A DNA stretch of 64,000 nt from QHXM01 sp032160165. Its GTDB lineage: Bacteria; Acidobacteriota; Blastocatellia; Pyrinomonadales; Pyrinomonadaceae. The position numbers were made by a program, and so were the translations under genes. This document shows positions 19,252 through 28,516 of the stretch, piece after piece; the stretch's first letter is position 1, and every line of letters starts with the position of its first letter. Under the pieces are notes generated by a model. The model saw nothing but the letters and a program-made list of their open reading frames with translations, made no database searches and was not told where the DNA came from. The stretch lies in the NCBI GenBank assembly GCA_032160165.1, contig JAVHWA010000127.1:28274-92273 (forward strand), written 5' to 3'.

Positions 19252-20109
19252 ATGCTTTTGTTACTTCCATATCGCGAGTACCTGGGAAGGCTGAGCGACC
19301 CGCGAAACATCGCGGATATCGCGCTCGTCTTTCTAATCGTGTACGCCGTGCTGAAGCTGGTGCGCGGAACGCGGGCTGCGCCCATGGCGGCGGGCATCGC
19401 CTTCATTTTACTGCTCTACGGTCTGGCAGTCAGCCAAGACCTGGCGACGCTTGAGTTTGTCCTACGCGGCGGGCTGATTTACATCGGCGTAGCCATCATC
19501 GTCCTCTTTCAATCAGAGATCCGACAGGCGCTGATTTCATTCGGCAACAGCTTCCGCATGCCTTTCACCAGAAGGCATCACGGACAGTTCGGCGAAGGGG
19601 TCTATGACGAGATCGTGCTGGCGGCCACCACACTCGCTTCGACGAAGACCGGGGCGCTGATCGTCATCGAGCGAGGTGTTGGCCTTAAGAACGTGACGGA
19701 TGGCGGTGTTAAGCTCGAAGCCGAGTTGAGCTACGACTTGTTGGTGACCATCTTTAATCCTACGACGCCGCTCCATGATGGAGCGGTCGTAGTACGCCGA
19801 CATCGAATCGCCGCAGCCGCGTGCTTCCTGCCTCTCACTCTCAATCCGAGGCTCTCAAAAGACCTCGGCACGCGCCATCGCGCGGCCATAGGCATCACCG
19901 AAGACTCAGATGCTGTAGCGGTGGTGGTATCAGAAGAGACCGGCCTGATCTCGTTTGTCGAGGGCGGACAAATACGGCGCGGCCTCGATGCCACCAAGTT
20001 GCGCGCGGCGATCTTTCACGCGCTCGAAGCCCCGGCTGCGAAGGCGGCCCGCGACAGAGAAAGCAAGCTGGTCGATGCGGACGCAGAAACCGAAGTGATC
20101 TCGACGTGA
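19252..20109 (+). CDS. cdaA: Diadenylate cyclase CdaA
   Basis: 285 residues. Three N-terminal membrane helices (ADIALVFLIVYAVLKLV; AAGIAFILLLYGLAV; LRGGLIYIGVAIIVLF) lead to a DAC domain with both active-site motifs: DGA at D176-A178 (TTPLHDGAVVV) and RHR at R208-R210 (DLGTRHRAAIGI). It condenses two ATP to c-di-AMP at the membrane. Gene order cdaA-cdaR-glmM is the classical arrangement known best from Firmicutes, which supports the assignment. No clear Shine-Dalgarno precedes the ATG. Confidence 0.95.
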   Translation: MLLLLPYREYLGRLSDPRNIADIALVFLIVYAVLKLVRGTRAAPMAAGIAFILLLYGLAVSQDLATLEFVLRGGLIYIGVAIIVLFQSEIRQALISFGNSFRMPFTRRHHGQFGEGVYDEIVLAATTLASTKTGALIVIERGVGLKNVTDGGVKLEAELSYDLLVTIFNPTTPLHDGAVVVRRHRIAAAACFLPLTLNPRLSKDLGTRHRAAIGITEDSDAVAVVVSEETGLISFVEGGQIRRGLDATKLRAAIFHALEAPAAKAARDRESKLVDADAETEVIST

Positions 20110-20111
20110 GG

Positions 20112-20336
20112 AACGGGTGCGAGGGTGCCGGTAGCGGGTGCCGGGTGCCGGGTGCCGGGCGTCAGGTGCCGGGTGCTGGTAGCGGGTGCCGCGTGCCGGG
20201 GATCGGTAGCGGGTGTCGGCCGCGCAATCGTAGATTCTGAAATCTGAAATCTGAAATCTGAAATCCAATATCTGAAATCTAAGCTCGAAACTCGAAACTC
20301 GAAACTCGAAACCCGAAACCCGAAACCCCGAACCCG
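20112..20336. repeat. Compound heptamer arrays between cdaA and cdaR
   Basis: 20112-20220 is built from GTGCCGG-type units (some with GTAGCGG). 20232-20336 continues with CTGAAAT units, then ACTCGAA, then ACCCGAA. All have a 7-nt period. The arrays run from 2 nt after the cdaA stop to within 4 nt of the cdaR start. Confidence 0.85.
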
Positions 20337-20339
20337 ATC

Positions 20340-21302
20340 ATGCCATTTTCTGAAATCAACGAGGGGCAGCGACGACAGGCGCAACGGCCGCATTGGGCGC
20401 GGCGTTGGCTGCGCGAAATCTTCGTTCAGGATCTGGGTCTGAAGGTGCTCGCTCTTCTGATCTCATTCGCGCTCTGGTACGGAGTGACCGGGCAACGCGC
20501 CCCCACCACGATTCGAGTCCCACGAGTACCCCTGAATTTCCGTTTACCGAACAACATGGAGATCAGCAACGAGCCGCGTACGGATGTCGAAGTGACGCTC
20601 ACCGGAAGCAAGCGGGCTCTGGATGCGATCAACGTTCGAGACCTGATGGTGAACGTCGACGTGGCAGAGCTCACCCCAGGTGAACATCAGGTGCAGTTGA
20701 CGCCGGATCACATCGCAATGGGATTACCAGAGGGCGTGCGCTTTGGAGATATCCAGCCAAACTCCCTGGTCGTGACTCTTGAACCGCGGGTTGAGCGAGA
20801 TCTCGAAGTTGAAATTCGCCGCTCGGGTAATGTGCGCGAAGGCTATGAGCTGCGCGGGATCACTGCTGTTCCCGAAAAGGTAAAGGTGCGCGGGCCGGCG
20901 AGCCACGTCAATGCGCTTGAGAAAGCGCCTACCGAGATTATTCGGCTCGACAATCGCAGCGAGAGCTTTACCAACGCCCAGGCTGCGATTCAGATCGACG
21001 ACAAGAGAGTAGATCTAATCGATCCCGTAGTCAGTGTTCATGTGGATATAGAAGAGCGGCCAACCACCAGGACCTTCACCAATGTCCCGGTGCAGGAAAT
21101 GCCGGGTTCGCAGGTGAGTCCCGGAACTGCGAGTGTCACGCTCTCCGGACCTCCATCGCTGCTGAACACGATGAGTCAGTCTGATTTTCAGATCGCTGTT
21201 GAACCCGACTCTGGGGGAGCTGTTACACCGCGCTTGATAGTTCCGGCGGACTCGCAAGGCAGGATCAAACTGGTATCGTTCAAATTCTCGGGAATTAGAT
21301 AG
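20340..21302 (+). CDS. cdaR: YbbR-domain regulator of CdaA
   Basis: 320 residues. An Arg-rich cytoplasmic start, one membrane anchor at ~33-51 (LGLKVLALLISFALWYGV), then an extracytoplasmic stretch of YbbR repeats, each with a PxxVxVRGP/LTG-type turn (VEVTLTGSKRALDAINVRD; PEKVKVRGPASHVNALEKAP; ASVTLSGPPSLLNTM). CdaR binds and tunes CdaA in Firmicutes. The start codon directly abuts the repeat array, with no Shine-Dalgarno sequence. Confidence 0.88.
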   Translation: MPFSEINEGQRRQAQRPHWARRWLREIFVQDLGLKVLALLISFALWYGVTGQRAPTTIRVPRVPLNFRLPNNMEISNEPRTDVEVTLTGSKRALDAINVRDLMVNVDVAELTPGEHQVQLTPDHIAMGLPEGVRFGDIQPNSLVVTLEPRVERDLEVEIRRSGNVREGYELRGITAVPEKVKVRGPASHVNALEKAPTEIIRLDNRSESFTNAQAAIQIDDKRVDLIDPVVSVHVDIEERPTTRTFTNVPVQEMPGSQVSPGTASVTLSGPPSLLNTMSQSDFQIAVEPDSGGAVTPRLIVPADSQGRIKLVSFKFSGIR

Positions 21303-21464
21303 GTGCCCGGTGCCGGTTGCCAGATCTCAGGTGCCGGTTGCCGGGTTGCGAATTGATAGTTGCAAACCGAAACCCGACACCCGACACCTACAATCTGAAA
21401 TCTAAGATCTTAACCCGGAACCCGGAACCCGGAACCCGGAACCCGGAACCCGGAACCCGGAACC
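21303..21464. repeat. Compound heptamer arrays between cdaR and glmM
   Basis: 21303-21357 has GTGCCGG/TTGCCGG units, then ACCCGAC and CTGAAAT units, then an array of at least six ACCCGGA units (21413-21464). It fills the whole gap from the cdaR stop to 2 nt before the glmM ATG. Confidence 0.88.
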
Positions 21465-21466
21465 TT

Positions 21467-22843
21467 ATGAAGAGACTTTTCGGAACGGATGGAATACGCG
21501 GCGAGGCGGGGATATTTCCGCTCGATGAAGCCACCATACGCACCATCGGTCGCTCGCTGGCAGGCAGGCTCAAAGCTCTGCAGGAAACCCCGTCGACCTA
21601 CGTGCCCCATATCGTGATCGGACGAGACACGCGCGAATCCGGCGCGTGGATCGAGCGCGCGTTCTCTGACGGCGCGCGAGAAGCTGGCGCGGTGATTGAG
21701 TCCGCCGGCGTTATAACGACGCCGGGTGTCGCTTTTCTCACGCGAACGTTGCCCACCGACGCAGGCGTCGTGATCAGCGCTTCTCACAATCCTTTTCAAG
21801 ACAACGGGATCAAAGTCTTCGAACCGTCAGGCCGTAAGCTTGACGACGCGATGGAGCGATTGATCGAATCGGACGTCCAGAGTCAGACAGAGGATTCAGA
21901 GTTGCCGGCTCGCGACCGTGAAGCCGAACCCGTTAATAACGAGCGATCCGTAGAGCTGCGTTCGTTCTACCGCGACTACCTAAAATACGAGATCGGTCAA
22001 GGCCTTTCGTTATCTAATCTCCGAATTGTGGTTGATTGTGCCAACGGTGCTGCATACAGATTTGCGCCGTTAGTTTTGAAGGGACTTGGGGCGCGCGTCA
22101 GTGTGATCAACGACTGGCCGAACGGCCAAAATATCAATCTCAACTGCGGATCGCTGCACATCGAAAGCTTGCAGGACCGTGTCGTCGCTGAACGTGCCGA
22201 CCTTGGCGTTGCATTCGACGGTGATGCTGACCGCGCATTGTTCGTCGATGACACCGGGAAATTCGTTGACGGCGACGCGACCCTTTGGGTGCTGGCGAAT
22301 TATTTAAAAGAGCGCGGTGAATTGAACGGCGATACTGTTGTCGCGACAGTCATGAGTAACATTGGCTTAGAGATCGCTCTGCGATCGAAGAAAGGAATTA
22401 ACCTCGCGCGCACTGATGTAGGCGACAGGTACGTCCTCGAAGAACTTCTTCGCACGGGCGCAGCGGTTGGGGGTGAGCAATCTGGTCATATCATTTTTCC
22501 GAAACTCAGTCTGGCGGGCGACGGAATCATCACCACCCTCGCCCTGATCCGTGTGCTGGTTGAAAACAAGAAGTCCCTTGCCGAACTAACAAGCGGATTT
22601 CAGCGCTACCCGCAGATTTTGGTTAACGTACGCGTCCGCGAAAAGCTGCCTTTTGCAGAGGTGGAACCAATCGCCCGGGCAGCACGCGACATCGAGGAAA
22701 GGCTGGGACCGAGAGGTCGCCTCCTGCTACGCTACTCAGGCACAGAACCGCTGGCGCGGGTGATGATCGAAGGTGAAGCGCAAGACTCGATCGAACAATA
22801 TGCGAACGAGCTGGCATCTATCATAAAAGCCGAAATCGGGTAG
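21467..22843 (+). CDS. glmM: Phosphoglucosamine mutase
   Basis: 458 residues from MKRLFGTDGIRGEAG; an upstream in-frame start lies in repeat DNA and is rejected. It converts glucosamine-6-phosphate to glucosamine-1-phosphate on the way to UDP-GlcNAc and peptidoglycan. Catalytic phosphoserine S106 (VVISASHNPFQDNG), Mg site FDGDADRALFVDD, sugar loop GGEQSGHI and the phosphate-binding C-terminal RYSGTEPLARVMIEGE are all present. Full family length. In Firmicutes GlmM binds CdaA and lowers its activity. A GGAA within the last repeat units may act as ribosome-binding site. Confidence 0.96.
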   Translation: MKRLFGTDGIRGEAGIFPLDEATIRTIGRSLAGRLKALQETPSTYVPHIVIGRDTRESGAWIERAFSDGAREAGAVIESAGVITTPGVAFLTRTLPTDAGVVISASHNPFQDNGIKVFEPSGRKLDDAMERLIESDVQSQTEDSELPARDREAEPVNNERSVELRSFYRDYLKYEIGQGLSLSNLRIVVDCANGAAYRFAPLVLKGLGARVSVINDWPNGQNINLNCGSLHIESLQDRVVAERADLGVAFDGDADRALFVDDTGKFVDGDATLWVLANYLKERGELNGDTVVATVMSNIGLEIALRSKKGINLARTDVGDRYVLEELLRTGAAVGGEQSGHIIFPKLSLAGDGIITTLALIRVLVENKKSLAELTSGFQRYPQILVNVRVREKLPFAEVEPIARAARDIEERLGPRGRLLLRYSGTEPLARVMIEGEAQDSIEQYANELASIIKAEIG

Positions 22844-22863
22844 GAAATTTCTACGCGTTTGCA

Positions 22864-22895
22864 GGTGTAAGTCTTACACCCGAACATCCTTTTTT
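22864..22895 (+). terminator. Possible weak terminator after glmM
   Basis: A 7-bp stem GGTGTAA-GTC-TTACACC is followed after 9 nt by a run of six T. The spacing is longer than in a standard intrinsic terminator. Confidence 0.35.
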
Positions 22896-22978
22896 GAGTC
22901 GCTTCGAAGGTGTTGCACTCCTGCTTTTCATCTAATCCACAGCAATCTTGAGATCAAGTTACTCAAGGAAATTATTTC

Positions 22979-23008
22979 TTGCGTGGCATGCGCGTTGCGG
23001 TGTATATT
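22979..23008 (+). promoter_or_regulatory. Candidate sigma-70 promoter
   Basis: TTGCGT (22979-22984), an 18-nt spacer and TATATT (23003-23008). The predicted start near 23015 lies just before three consecutive stem-loops and 250 nt ahead of the M3 peptidase gene. Confidence 0.4.
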
Positions 23009-23014
23009 GCGGGG

Positions 23015-23120
23015 CAAGAGAGACGGTTGGTGGATCCTCCGTCTCAAGTGGTTGCTGGGGTGAGGACAGTAACCACGACTATGAATGGGCGCGGTACACT
23101 CCCACGTTGCCGCGCCTGTT
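23015..23120 (+). ncRNA. Candidate structured RNA or long 5' leader
   Basis: Three adjacent stems can be drawn by eye: GAGACGG/CCGTCTC (23020-23026 with 23039-23045), GTGGTTGCT/AGTAACCAC with one G-U pair (23048-23056 with 23068-23076), and GGCGCGG/CCGCGCC (23088-23094 with 23110-23116). They follow the candidate promoter immediately. I do not recognise a known family. It could be a free RNA or the leader of the downstream peptidase gene. The rest of the 417-nt gap shows nothing further. Confidence 0.35.
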
Positions 23121-23260
23121 CGCTTTTCCAGGCCTTCCATTTCATCACCAACATTCATCATCCCTACCGTCCGGCGTGATACAATCCATCTACCTTTGTT
23201 CGGCATAATATTCCAATACTCGATCCGTTAGACGAACGCTGAATTCGGGCGTCGCTCACA

Positions 23261-24784
23261 ATGAATGTCGGCGAATATCGCAGCGACTACGCGGCCTATT
23301 GCTCCGCGCTCGAGCTTGCGCACTATCAGCATCGTGCAGGATTTGAACACGACCTGGACCTGACGCCGATCTATGACCGTTATGGCCACTTGTTCACGCA
23401 CGAAGCAATTCAATCGCTCGAACGCGCGCATCAGGAGACCTCGGAATCTCGGGAGACAGAGCGAAGCGGCCTACAGAAACTATCGGCCTCCGCAAAAACG
23501 GGATATCTCGAATCGCAGGCTCGAGAGCTAACGAGCCACCTCGCGCGGTGCAACTCAGCCCAGCATATTGAATGGTCCGGCGAGAGTGTCCCCACCAATA
23601 ATGTCGCAAAACTTCTATCGAATGAACCAATAGCTTCGCGTCGTCGCGAGCTGGCGGCGCGTTGGAGCGATCAAGCCTCACATTGTGACGATCTGCGCGC
23701 ATTGCGCTTTGAATCCTTCCATAATTCCGCGCGCGAGCTTGGCTTCGCTTCCTATCGCGCACTCTTCACTGAAGTAACCGGCGTCGACTACGAACGACTC
23801 GCTCGGTCGGGCCGAGAGCTCCTGGACAGGACTGAATCCGCGTACACAACCGCGCTCGCGCATGCAATAAGACGCGACCTGCCCGACGTTGCTTTCGAGG
23901 AGCTGCGGCACGCGGACTATCTGTATTTCCAACGTATGCCACGCCATGATCGCTCCTTTCCTTCGAAAGGATTGATGGCGACGTACGAGGCCTCGATGCG
24001 AAATCTCGGAATCAACATCGGGCTACAGAACAACATACAAATTGATCACGAGGACCGGCCTTTTAAGAATCCCCGTGCCGCGTGCTTTCGTATTAACCCG
24101 CCCGACGACGTGCGTCTCCTTCTTGCGCCAGTGGGGGGCTCCCACGATTACACGGTGCTCTTTCACGAAGCGGGACATGCCCAGCACTTCGGCTGGTCTT
24201 CACGCGACCTCGTCAAACGTCATCCTGAGTTTTTGTATACGCCGGATAACTCGACGGCTGAAGGATACGCGTTCCTCTTCAGCAACTTGTTCCTCGATAT
24301 CGACTGGCTGTTGGAACATCACATCGCAGCCGACCGTTCGCACGCGCAAGAGATTGTGCGCGACCTTGCGCTGGTCGTAAGCAGCAGCGTGCGTCGCCGT
24401 TGCGGTTCACTGAACTATGAGATCGAGTTGCACGACAGCACGAACACCCGCTCTGAGCGGCTCGCCGCTTCATACGCTGATACTCTTTCACAGGCGACGG
24501 GGTTCCGACGGGACGCGGCGCTCTATCTAACAGACGTCGACGACGGGTTTTACTCCGCCGCTTATCTGCGAGCATGGGCCTTCGAAGCGCTGCTGAGCGA
24601 CTATCTGAGAACCAGGTATGGACGTCGTTGGTGGGCCTCGCGAAAGTGTGGCGACGAGTTGATCGACTTATGGAACACTTCGTCACGCTACACTGTTGAA
24701 GAACTTGCGCAACACATGAGCCTGGGCGAGATCAATTTCGATCTGCTGATCGAGAATCTAATGACGGCGATGAAGCGTAATTGA
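23261..24784 (+). CDS. M3-family zinc metallopeptidase (oligopeptidase-like)
   Basis: 507 residues, mostly helical and cytoplasmic (no signal peptide). Zinc motif H302-E-A-G-H306 within VLFHEAGHAQHFGW, the third ligand probably in STAEGYAFLFSNLF (the E of the family GxxxE motif ~25 residues on). The downstream YTVEELAQHMSLGEINFD resembles the C-terminus of M3 oligoendopeptidases. These enzymes cut short peptides; the protein is somewhat shorter than oligoendopeptidase F (~600). It precedes aroB by 7 nt, so the two may be co-transcribed. Confidence 0.83.
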   Translation: MNVGEYRSDYAAYCSALELAHYQHRAGFEHDLDLTPIYDRYGHLFTHEAIQSLERAHQETSESRETERSGLQKLSASAKTGYLESQARELTSHLARCNSAQHIEWSGESVPTNNVAKLLSNEPIASRRRELAARWSDQASHCDDLRALRFESFHNSARELGFASYRALFTEVTGVDYERLARSGRELLDRTESAYTTALAHAIRRDLPDVAFEELRHADYLYFQRMPRHDRSFPSKGLMATYEASMRNLGINIGLQNNIQIDHEDRPFKNPRAACFRINPPDDVRLLLAPVGGSHDYTVLFHEAGHAQHFGWSSRDLVKRHPEFLYTPDNSTAEGYAFLFSNLFLDIDWLLEHHIAADRSHAQEIVRDLALVVSSSVRRRCGSLNYEIELHDSTNTRSERLAASYADTLSQATGFRRDAALYLTDVDDGFYSAAYLRAWAFEALLSDYLRTRYGRRWWASRKCGDELIDLWNTSSRYTVEELAQHMSLGEINFDLLIENLMTAMKRN

Positions 24785-24791
24785 AAGACGA

Positions 24792-25940
24792 ATGCAGCGT
24801 GTAACGGTCCGCCTACCACAGCGGAAACAACAATACGACGTAATCATAGGCTCCGGTACCCTAGTTGGGCTGGGCAAGCTCGCCCGACGGACACTCGGGC
24901 CGTCGCCACGTCGAATCGTTCTCATCTCGAATCGAAAAGTCTTTGGCTTGTACGGCGTGACGGCTTCCGACAGTCTCAACGCTGCCGGATTTACCGTCTC
25001 GAAGTGGATGATGGGTGACGGCGAGCGGTTCAAGTCTCTCGCTACACTAGAGCAGGCCCTGGCTTTTCTTTCGCGAGTAAACCTTGAGCGAAGCGATGCG
25101 GTAATCGCTCTCGGCGGAGGTGTGGTGGGCGACCTGGCGGGCTTCGCGGCCGCGTTGTACTTGCGGGGAATCAAGTTCATTCAAGTCCCGACAACGCTGC
25201 TGGCGCAGATCGACGCCTCGGTCGGCGGCAAGACCGCCGTCAATACAACGACAGGAAAGAATCTGATGGGAGCTTTTCATCATCCTCGCGCGGTGTTGAT
25301 AGACACGAGCACACTTCGCACACTGCCGGCCCGCGAGTTGACCGCCGGGTGGTGTGAATGCATCAAGCATGGCGCCGCCGGCAGCCGAAACCTGTTCGAA
25401 AAGACATTCAGATCGTTGGGCGAAGGCTACGGCTCGATATCAACGGAACGCGCGCGGCGGATTGTCGCGCTAATCGCCGCACATGTTGCGTTCAAAGCTT
25501 CGATCGTAGCGGGCGACGAACGCGAAGAGGTTTCGCGCACGGATCCATCCTCGCGTCGTATACTAAATCTCGGTCACACAGTTGGGCACGCGCTCGAAGC
25601 TGCCACCGGTTATCGCAGGTTGTTGCACGGCGAGGCCGTCGGGTACGGCATGCTGGTGGCGGGAGAGATATCCACGAGATTAGGGTTGCTTGACGCTTCG
25701 GAGTTAGAATTGTTGCGCGAGGCGGTTCGACGCTGCGGTCGCTTCCCGCCAATGCACAATCTGAATGAGCGTGATGTCCTCCGAAGGATCCGCCATGATA
25801 AGAAAGCATCGGGCGGGCAGCTGAAATGGGTTTTGCTCGAAAGCATCGGGCGTGCGCGGATTGTCGACGGACGAGAAATCGGGCCTGCGGTATTGCGGGT
25901 CTCGCTCCGCGCCGGCTTGGAAGGACTACCAGAGAAGTGA
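24792..25940 (+). CDS. aroB: 3-dehydroquinate synthase
   Basis: 382 residues. Second step of the shikimate pathway: DAHP to 3-dehydroquinate, using NAD+ and a divalent metal. NAD-binding IALGGGVVGDLAGFAA, substrate loop QVPTTLLAQIDASVGGKTAV, and metal ligands in GWCECIKHG (E) and NLGHTVGHALE plus LHGEAVGYGM (H) are in order. Slightly longer C-terminus than the typical ~360 residues. Confidence 0.96.
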   Translation: MQRVTVRLPQRKQQYDVIIGSGTLVGLGKLARRTLGPSPRRIVLISNRKVFGLYGVTASDSLNAAGFTVSKWMMGDGERFKSLATLEQALAFLSRVNLERSDAVIALGGGVVGDLAGFAAALYLRGIKFIQVPTTLLAQIDASVGGKTAVNTTTGKNLMGAFHHPRAVLIDTSTLRTLPARELTAGWCECIKHGAAGSRNLFEKTFRSLGEGYGSISTERARRIVALIAAHVAFKASIVAGDEREEVSRTDPSSRRILNLGHTVGHALEAATGYRRLLHGEAVGYGMLVAGEISTRLGLLDASELELLREAVRRCGRFPPMHNLNERDVLRRIRHDKKASGGQLKWVLLESIGRARIVDGREIGPAVLRVSLRAGLEGLPEK

Positions 25941-25959
25941 GAGTGAGGGCGAACGGGCA

Positions 25960-26379
25960 ATGAAGACATCAATGGACGCAGTGCTGGACGAACGAAGTCG
26001 CGAACGTGGCAGCGCCCGCATCAGATTCATAATTATTTTCGCTGTGGTGGTGATTCTGGGTTACATGGCCGTTCAATACGTTCCGGTCGCTTATCGTGCC
26101 TACACGTTGAGGCGTTCGATGGACGATACGGTGGAAAAGGCAGCCAACGGTTCTGTGCCCATTGAGCAAAAGGGACAATGGGCCGCAGATCAGTTGAAAG
26201 CCAGCGCGAACGACTATGGTGTTCCGCCAAACGCCAGGATCGTTCCGCTTTACCAAAACGGCCGCGTTGAAATTACCGTGCAGTTTACTCGTCAGATCAA
26301 TCTACTCCCCGGCCTATGGACGTACGACTATTCCTTCGATTACACCGCCAGGAGCAGCACCTTCCTCAACGCGCGCTAA
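25960..26379 (+). CDS. Small single-pass membrane protein of unknown function
   Basis: 139 residues from the ATG of MKTSMDAVL; GAGGGCG lies ~12 nt upstream, and the start is 19 nt after the aroB stop. One membrane helix at ~22-44 (IIIFAVVVILGYMAVQY), a small extracytoplasmic domain with alternating strands (GRVEITVQFTRQINL; WTYDYSFDYTARS) and a conserved-looking PVAYRAYTLRRSMDDTV. I do not recognise the family; DUF4845-like proteins have a similar plan. Probably the last gene of the aroB transcript. Confidence 0.65.
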   Translation: MKTSMDAVLDERSRERGSARIRFIIIFAVVVILGYMAVQYVPVAYRAYTLRRSMDDTVEKAANGSVPIEQKGQWAADQLKASANDYGVPPNARIVPLYQNGRVEITVQFTRQINLLPGLWTYDYSFDYTARSSTFLNAR

Positions 26380-26494
26380 GGCGGCGCAGTCTAAATCTGA
26401 AGTCAATCTCGCTTATAGTGCGCAGCGAGGAGATGGATCCCCCAGGTCACGAAAGCGGCTTCGTGTCGTTTCATGGATTGTTTAGCTGGTGGGG

Positions 26495-28369
26495 TTAGAC
26501 GACAGACACGCGCGCGCTGCCTGTACCCTGCAATTGGATCAATCCAGCGGGCGCTGTCGCCAGCCACGTCGTTGGGCAGACGCCGCAGCGCGTGCACTCG
26601 TCCACCGACGGACAGGGGGCTGTTGATTTGGCGATATGGGCGCGTTCGTGCTCTTTCTGCAGGAAGTCGCGCGAGAGGCCGGGGTCAACGATCTCCCACG
26701 GTAAGCGCTCGTCGTAGCTGCGATCACGGCTGGTATAGAAAGCAGGATCGATCCCGGTTTCGCGCAGCGCTGCATTAAGGTCGCCGTTGTGTCGGGCTGC
26801 GGCTTCGATTACACGCGAGACACGACGATCGCCAGATGAGAAGAGGGCCTGTTCATGAGCGATACGTGCAGACATCGCGCGCACTTCGACATTGGGAATG
26901 CGCGACAAGTTTTTGGAAGCCCATTTCAATCGTCGCTTCAGTTCCTTCTCGTCGCAAATGCCATCCCACTGCAGGGGGGTATTCGGCTTTGGAACAAACC
27001 CATTCAGCGAAGGAATGATCTTACCTGCTCGACCGAGGCGGCGGCCCGACTCGAGCATTCGGTCCTTGATTCTTTCGACCAGTACGATCATCTCTGCCAG
27101 GTCTTCGTCTGTCTCGGTGGGTAAGCCAACCATCAGGTATAGCTTCACTGTCAGCATTCCGCGATCAAAGACCGCGCCGCAGATGTCGACGATCTCGTCG
27201 TTGGTCAGATTCTTGTTGATGACTTTCCGCAGACGATCAGAGCCGGTTTCGGGAGCGACGGCGATCTGTTGATCTTTCGACTCCACCAGGGCATCAAGCA
27301 GTTCGTCGGAAATCTGATCCAGACGCAGGCTTGAAACCGAAATCCTGTACTCCATAGCGCGTAGGCCCTGCAGAATCTCGCTGATCTCGGGATGGTCGCA
27401 GACAGCAGTTGAAACCAGTCCGATCTTGTCGGTCTTACTGCGCCACTCAGCGGCCTTTGCGAGAATATCGCGGGCCGGCACGACGCGCGGCGGCCAATAG
27501 TTAAAGCCTGCCCAGCAAAAGCGACAACCCTGCGAGCATCCGCGGGATATCTCCACCAGAAAACGCTCGCCCATTTCCGCACGCGGCGCGTAGATAACGG
27601 TCGATGGCGCGAACACTTCGGGACCGCGCAGGACCTCCGCCAGCTCAGATTGTCCGCGCCGCATCGCGCGTCGAAGACTTCCTTCTTTCGGATTCTCAGC
27701 CGCGACGGCGCGGCCGACTCTCATGGGTACGCCGGCGGCCCGTGGAACGTAGTCTTCAACCGTCTGGTCCGCCTTGTAAGTCACTTCGTAGAGCGAAGGA
27801 ACGTAAAAGCCTCGCCCTTCGCGGGCTAGGGCGAGGAGGATTTCATCCTTTGACTCGTGCTCGAAAATGAGATCGACAAGCTTCGGTCCGAGTATCTCCC
27901 CTTCGCCTACGCCAATCACATCGGTGAAGTCGGCGATCGGTTCTGGATTGAGAAACGATGCTGCGCCGCCCATTACGACCAGCGGGTCGTGCTTTGTTCG
28001 TTTGTTTGACCAGAGGGGAACGCCGCTTAGTTGAAGCATGCGAACCATGTTGAGGTAGTCGGTTTCGAACGAGATTGAGAAAGCGACCACGTCAAAATCG
28101 CGCACAGGAGTCTGCGATTCCATCGAGAGCAGCGGTAGCCGCGAGCGTTCGTACTCGCGCATCTCGCGGTCATCAGGAAGGAAGACCCGCTCGCACGAAA
28201 CCTCAGGGATGCGATTGAACAGCTCGTACATCGCCTGGAATCCCAGGTTCGCCATCCCTATCTCGTAGACGTTGGGATAACAGAGCGCGATTCGCAGCGA
28301 GGCCCCGCGCTTGAGCAGCCAGCCGTCTTCCGCAGCCAGCTTATCCTTGTAGAAGTCAGTAATCTTCAT
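26495..28369 (-). CDS. B12-binding-type radical SAM protein (TIGR03960-like)
   Basis: 624 residues. N-terminal cobalamin-binding-like domain (RIALCYPNVYEIGMANLGFQ; VVAFSISFETDYLNMVRML), then a radical SAM core with the cluster motif CSQGCRFCWAG and the downstream TVKLYLMVGLPTETDEDL. The pattern matches the TIGR03960 family, often linked with DUF2344 proteins, but no DUF2344 partner is next to it here. The C-terminus carries an additional Cys cluster (CPSVDECTRCGVCP) that could bind a second Fe-S centre. Substrate unknown. Monocistronic or last in the rpoD transcript, 237 nt after it. Confidence 0.85.
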   Translation of the reverse strand: MKITDFYKDKLAAEDGWLLKRGASLRIALCYPNVYEIGMANLGFQAMYELFNRIPEVSCERVFLPDDREMREYERSRLPLLSMESQTPVRDFDVVAFSISFETDYLNMVRMLQLSGVPLWSNKRTKHDPLVVMGGAASFLNPEPIADFTDVIGVGEGEILGPKLVDLIFEHESKDEILLALAREGRGFYVPSLYEVTYKADQTVEDYVPRAAGVPMRVGRAVAAENPKEGSLRRAMRRGQSELAEVLRGPEVFAPSTVIYAPRAEMGERFLVEISRGCSQGCRFCWAGFNYWPPRVVPARDILAKAAEWRSKTDKIGLVSTAVCDHPEISEILQGLRAMEYRISVSSLRLDQISDELLDALVESKDQQIAVAPETGSDRLRKVINKNLTNDEIVDICGAVFDRGMLTVKLYLMVGLPTETDEDLAEMIVLVERIKDRMLESGRRLGRAGKIIPSLNGFVPKPNTPLQWDGICDEKELKRRLKWASKNLSRIPNVEVRAMSARIAHEQALFSSGDRRVSRVIEAAARHNGDLNAALRETGIDPAFYTSRDRSYDERLPWEIVDPGLSRDFLQKEHERAHIAKSTAPCPSVDECTRCGVCPTTWLATAPAGLIQLQGTGSARVSVV

Positions 28370-28516
28370 GAATCACAACGCATTCGCGAGAGAGCGCCAC
28401 CCACATAATCGATATAGGAGAATCCTCACCGCGAAGACAATCTAGCATTGTGGCCAAAGTCGGCAACAATAGCAATCCACCACGCGCGACGGTACCGGGT
28501 AAGTTTCGCTCAGGAC

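Noticed and set aside
22948..23208. 86-residue frame in the glmM-M3 peptidase gap
   Set aside because: Composition is unlike protein (many Cys, Ser, His, Trp) and it coincides with the candidate RNA stems.
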